A stretch of 8,797 bases of DNA, from positions 1 through 8,797 of the forward strand of contig URKW01000080.1 in the NCBI GenBank assembly GCA_900548615.1. Direction: 5' to 3'. The position numbers and the translations under genes were made by a program. Each line of letters begins with the position of its first letter. The stretch's first letter is position 1. The notes beneath the pieces are model-generated. The model had not been told where the DNA came from. It worked only from the letters and a program-made list of their open reading frames with translations, and did no database searches. Shown here piece by piece: positions 7,501 to 8,797 of the stretch. The DNA is from an uncultured Eubacteriales bacterium. Lineage in GTDB: Bacteria; Bacillota; Clostridia; Oscillospirales; Oscillospiraceae.

Positions 7501-8509
7501 CACCGGCGTCAACGCCCGGCAAATTCCGCTGGACGACCCGGACACCATGTCCATTTTCACCTCCTCCAAGGTGCTGGGGTACGAGAATGACGAGATACTG
7601 GGCCCCACCGGCGCCGTGGCTATCCCGGAGTTCAACACCCGGTTCACCCGCCAGATGCTGGTGGACACCCAGCCGGACAACTTTAATACGCTGGTGCGTC
7701 TGTCGGGCTTCTCCCACGGCACCGACGTGTGGCTGGGCAACGCCCGAGACCTGATCGTCAGCGGTACGGCCACGGTTCTGGAAACGGTGGGCTGCCGCGA
7801 CGATATCATGCTGTACCTGATCTCCATGGGGCTGGACCCCAAGATGAGCTTCAAGATCATGGAGGCTGTCCGTAAGGGCAAGGTGAAGAAGGGCGGCTTC
7901 TCCGAGGGCTGGGAGGAGGCCATGCGGGAGCACAAGGTGCCCGACTGGTACATTGAGTCTCTTGCCAAGATCGGCTACCTGTTCCCCAAGGCTCACGCCG
8001 TGGCCTATGTGATGATGGCCTTCCGCATCGCGTGGTTCAAGGTGCACAAGCCGCTGGCCTTCTACGCCACGTTCTTCTCCATCCGTGCCAAGGCCTTTGA
8101 CGCGGAGTACTGCTGCGCCGGTCTGGACGCCGTGAAGCGGAAGATCAGGGAGATCGAGAACAACAAGGACGCCACCAACGTGGAGCAGGATCTGATGGTG
8201 ACGCTGGAGGTGTGCTACGAGTTCTATCTCCGGGGCTTCCACTTTGACACCATCAATATCTATGAGTCCGACGCCACCCACTTCCGCATCATCGGGGATG
8301 ACGCGCTGCTGCCGCCCTTTGTGTCAGTGCACGGTCTGGGCGAGGCGGCGGCGCTGGCCACCGTGGAGCAGCGCAAGGGCAAGGAGTTCATCTCCATCGA
8401 GGAGTTCGCCATGACCTGCAACAAGCTCAGTAAGACCCACATCGAGCAGCTGAAGGTGCTGGGCGCCTTCGCCGGCATGGCGGAGACCAGTCAGGTGAGT
8501 TTGTTTTAA
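4565..8509 (+). CDS. polC: DNA polymerase III alpha subunit, Gram-positive (PolC) type
   Basis: PolC is the replicative chromosomal polymerase with built-in 3'-5' proofreading, acting with the sliding clamp. It has 1314 residues against about 1437 in B. subtilis. Domains in order: a short N-terminal part (about 1-105), OB fold (about 105-200), PHP domain opening with H210-L-H-T, proofreading exonuclease inserted in PHP (ExoI D297-I-E299-T-T-G, ExoII H377-N-A-P-F-D382, ExoIII H435 to D440), PHP continuation, then polymerase core. The zinc module has C784-x2-C787, C800 and C809-x2-C812. Palm acids are D838 and D840 in PDIDLNFSGEYQ and D963 in KLDMLGHDDP. It ends QVSLF (1310-1314), a clamp-binding motif variant. 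The ATG at 4565 has AAAGGA 7 nt upstream; an in-frame TGA at 4514-4516 excludes an earlier start beyond 4517. All catalytic motifs are intact, so the short N-terminus is not evidence of a pseudogene. A terminator follows 2 nt after the stop. Confidence 0.97.
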   Translation: MTDRIPFFDFFDRFVPPRELRLMLHDAAVTGGVLNRAERTMELEVETGEALPDAAVEAVRQLLMEEYRLRQLRMMVRTVQPGKKTKDILMGKPIKGKPIPMVELNPKMGAIVLEGKVFAAELYETRRRGLWCLTFDMTDYKGSVTVRKYMEEAEAKPLDGAVKAGMWLRVQGIVELSRDGKDIQLRPLNITKVGHQGRKDTNPEKRVELHLHTRMSNMDALTDTESVIKQAIEWGHPAIAITDHGVAQAFPDAWHTAKGKIKILYGIEGYFVNNLDDRVAVHGGQDQPFDDEIVCFDIETTGLKVTTEAITEIGAVVLKNGQITDTFQTFVNPQRRLTPEIIGLTGITDAMLADAPSLKEALTAFLKFVNGRPLAAHNAPFDISFIRAGCEKVGLPFDPTYVDSLILAQNLLPELHKYKLDIVADYLDLPAFNHHRASDDAGMVAYMLVPFFQKMRDELHIHRIQQINNEMAKLRPKSAKSNRFPKHIIILAKNKLGLKHLYQLITASNLQYFHRVPTIPKTELAAHREGLIIGSACEAGELFRAVADHREWAELKRIASFYDYLEIQPVCNNMFMLRNGDVQSVKELQDFNRTIVRLGEELGKPVCATGDVHFQEPEDEVYRHILLASKKFSDADAPLPIYFKTTDEMLKEFSYLGAEKAREVVIVNPRKIADLVEEIELLPPGQLFPPRLENSEQELNDMVWAKCHAMYGENPPQLIVDRLNVELASILGKYDVVYMSAQKLVQRSLENGYLVGSRGSVGSSLVAYMSGITEVNSLPPHYYCPNCQYVEFQTDPQYGCGADMPDKDCPQCGTRLKKDGFDIPFETFLGYGGGKVPDIDLNFSGEYQSRAHRHAIEMFGKTQVFRAGTIGTLAEKTAFGMVKKYLEEKGETASNAEMNRLTQGCVGVRRTTGQHPGGLVVVPDDMDVEDFTAVQHPADDANSDTVTTHFEYHCMEDNLLKLDMLGHDDPTMIKYMEDLTGVNARQIPLDDPDTMSIFTSSKVLGYENDEILGPTGAVAIPEFNTRFTRQMLVDTQPDNFNTLVRLSGFSHGTDVWLGNARDLIVSGTATVLETVGCRDDIMLYLISMGLDPKMSFKIMEAVRKGKVKKGGFSEGWEEAMREHKVPDWYIESLAKIGYLFPKAHAVAYVMMAFRIAWFKVHKPLAFYATFFSIRAKAFDAEYCCAGLDAVKRKIREIENNKDATNVEQDLMVTLEVCYEFYLRGFHFDTINIYESDATHFRIIGDDALLPPFVSVHGLGEAAALATVEQRKGKEFISIEEFAMTCNKLSKTHIEQLKVLGAFAGMAETSQVSLF

Positions 8510-8511
8510 GG

Positions 8512-8541
8512 AAAAGAACCGGCCAAAGGCCGGTTCTTTTT
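8512..8541 (+). terminator. Intrinsic terminator of the cdsA-polC operon
   Basis: The arm AGAACCGGCC (8515-8524) pairs perfectly with GGCCGGTTCT (8528-8537) around an AAA loop. The flanking AAA (8512-8514) and TTT (8538-8540) extend the stem to 13 bp. The T-run 8537-8541 follows the GC-rich part of the stem, and the structure starts 2 nt after the polC stop. The A-run on the left could let it also work from the opposite strand. Confidence 0.9.
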
Positions 8542-8585
8542 GGCGGTTGGGGCGGTGCGGCGCAGCGAACCTCCGGGAAAGATTC

Positions 8586-8615
8586 GTAGGGGCGGACAGA
8601 GTCGTCCGCCCCTAC
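8586..8615. repeat. Hairpin repeat copy 4, fully palindromic ends
   Basis: Arms GTAGGGGCGGAC (8586-8597) and GTCCGCCCCTAC (8604-8615) form 12 perfect pairs around AGAGTC. Read in the family frame, the 9-4-9 core is 8590-8611 with loop GAGT and an A/C mismatch at its inner pair (a G-U wobble in the opposite-strand RNA), directly followed by CTAC at 8612-8615. It is the only copy with GTAG and CTAC at both ends, so its orientation is ambiguous. It lies 57 bp before copy 5. Confidence 0.65.
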
Positions 8616-8646
8616 AACCGACCACCGTACCCATCCGTATAACGGC

Positions 8647-8672
8647 GGCGGCCTGAGGGCAGGCCGCCCTAC
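8647..8672 (+). repeat. Hairpin repeat copy 5 (9-4-9 stem-loop + CTAC)
   Basis: Left arm GGCGGCCTG (8647-8655), loop AGGG (8656-8659), right arm CAGGCCGCC (8660-8668), then CTAC (8669-8672). All nine pairs are perfect. The left arm is identical to copy 1 at 185-193. The right arm carries the G that copy 1 lacks. CCGTACCC follows nine bases after CTAC and TCCGTTTA after nineteen, matching the spacer after copy 4. Confidence 0.65.
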
Positions 8673-8714
8673 GGAGCAATGCCGTACCCCTCCGTTTACC
8701 CCGCCGCCGCAACA

Positions 8715-8745
8715 AAGAACCGCCTTTTGAAAAAAGGCGGTTCTT
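8715..8745. terminator. Terminator-like hairpin, direction uncertain
   Basis: AAGAACCGCCTTTT (8715-8728) pairs over 14 bp with AAAAGGCGGTTCTT (8732-8745) around loop GAA. Neither side has a clean T-run: plus continues CAGCC, and the minus strand continues TGTTGCGG after TTCTT. It may be a weak bidirectional terminator or a structured repeat. The arm AAGAACC resembles the operon terminator. Confidence 0.5.
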
Positions 8746-8758
8746 CAGCCTGTCAAAG

Positions 8759-8793
8759 AACGCCAGTTCTCGTTATGCGAGAGCTGGCGTTTT
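8759..8793 (+). terminator. Intrinsic terminator-like hairpin with TTTT
   Basis: AACGCCAGTTCTCG (8759-8772) pairs with CGAGAGCTGGCGTT (8778-8791) around loop TTATG, with one G-U pair (8767/8783). The run 8790-8793 is TTTT. It sits close behind two other terminator-like stems. No plus-strand gene separates it from polC, so it may be a back-up, or belong to a gene on the other strand beyond the window. Confidence 0.6.
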
Positions 8794-8797
8794 AGTC

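Larger units (their letters stand above)
8510..8797. other. Gene-free downstream intergenic region
   Basis: No gene is supportable after the polC stop. The region holds, in order, the operon terminator, a 14-mer (GGGGCGGTGCGGCG, 8549-8562) also found at 146-159, two tandem hairpin repeat units, and two terminator-like stem-loops. A 69-codon minus-strand frame crosses the repeats and resembles no protein. The next gene and its orientation lie outside the window. Confidence 0.75.

Noticed and set aside
6293..8281. Minus-strand open frame of 662 codons opposite polC
   Set aside because: Its translation is rich in His, Gln, Val and Gly and has no domain resemblance, as expected of the antisense of a GC-rich gene. 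PolC on the plus strand has intact motifs throughout the same span.
8506..8715. Small minus-strand gene of 69 codons
   Set aside because: It overlaps the polC terminator and two hairpin units, and its Arg/Gly/Ala-rich product is typical of translated repeats.

Overview
The window carries five complete, co-directional (+) genes: cdsA, dxr, rseP, ispG and polC. Two gene-free intergenic blocks flank them. PolC is the Gram-positive type replicative polymerase, and this gene order is the one seen in Clostridia (in Bacillus, proS sits where ispG sits here). The strongly GC-rich sequence, with C/G at most third codon positions, suggests a GC-rich anaerobic Clostridia member such as Oscillospiraceae/Ruminococcaceae-type gut bacteria. 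This placement is inference from gene content and composition; no 16S or other marker is present.

Layout. Positions 1-319 hold no supportable gene. They contain a hairpin-bearing repeat-like segment (about 94-145) and two tandem hairpin units (185-268). cdsA (320-1156), dxr (1168-2319), rseP (2334-3404) and ispG (3419-4456) follow at gaps of 11-14 nt, each with a Shine-Dalgarno sequence, so they look like one transcription unit. A 108-nt gap with one inverted copy of the hairpin family separates ispG from polC (4565-8509). A strong intrinsic terminator (8512-8541) closes the operon. Two more tandem hairpin units (8586-8672) and two further terminator-like stem-loops (8715-8745, 8759-8793) fill the rest.

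How the genes work together. CdsA makes CDP-diacylglycerol for phospholipids. Dxr and IspG are the second and sixth enzymes of the MEP isoprenoid pathway, which supplies undecaprenyl carriers and quinone side chains. RseP is a membrane site-2 protease. PolC copies the chromosome. The cluster therefore joins envelope precursor supply to replication, a widely conserved housekeeping arrangement.

Nothing here looks like an undescribed enzymatic or defence system. The most interesting non-genic signal is a family of five short hairpins whose stems differ in sequence but keep their pairing. All have a 9-4-9 architecture next to CTAC, they occur at both flanks and inside the operon, and some are tandem at 57-58 bp. 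The most interesting gene-level feature is a PolC whose N-terminal region is about 120 residues shorter than in Bacillus, with no room upstream for the missing part.
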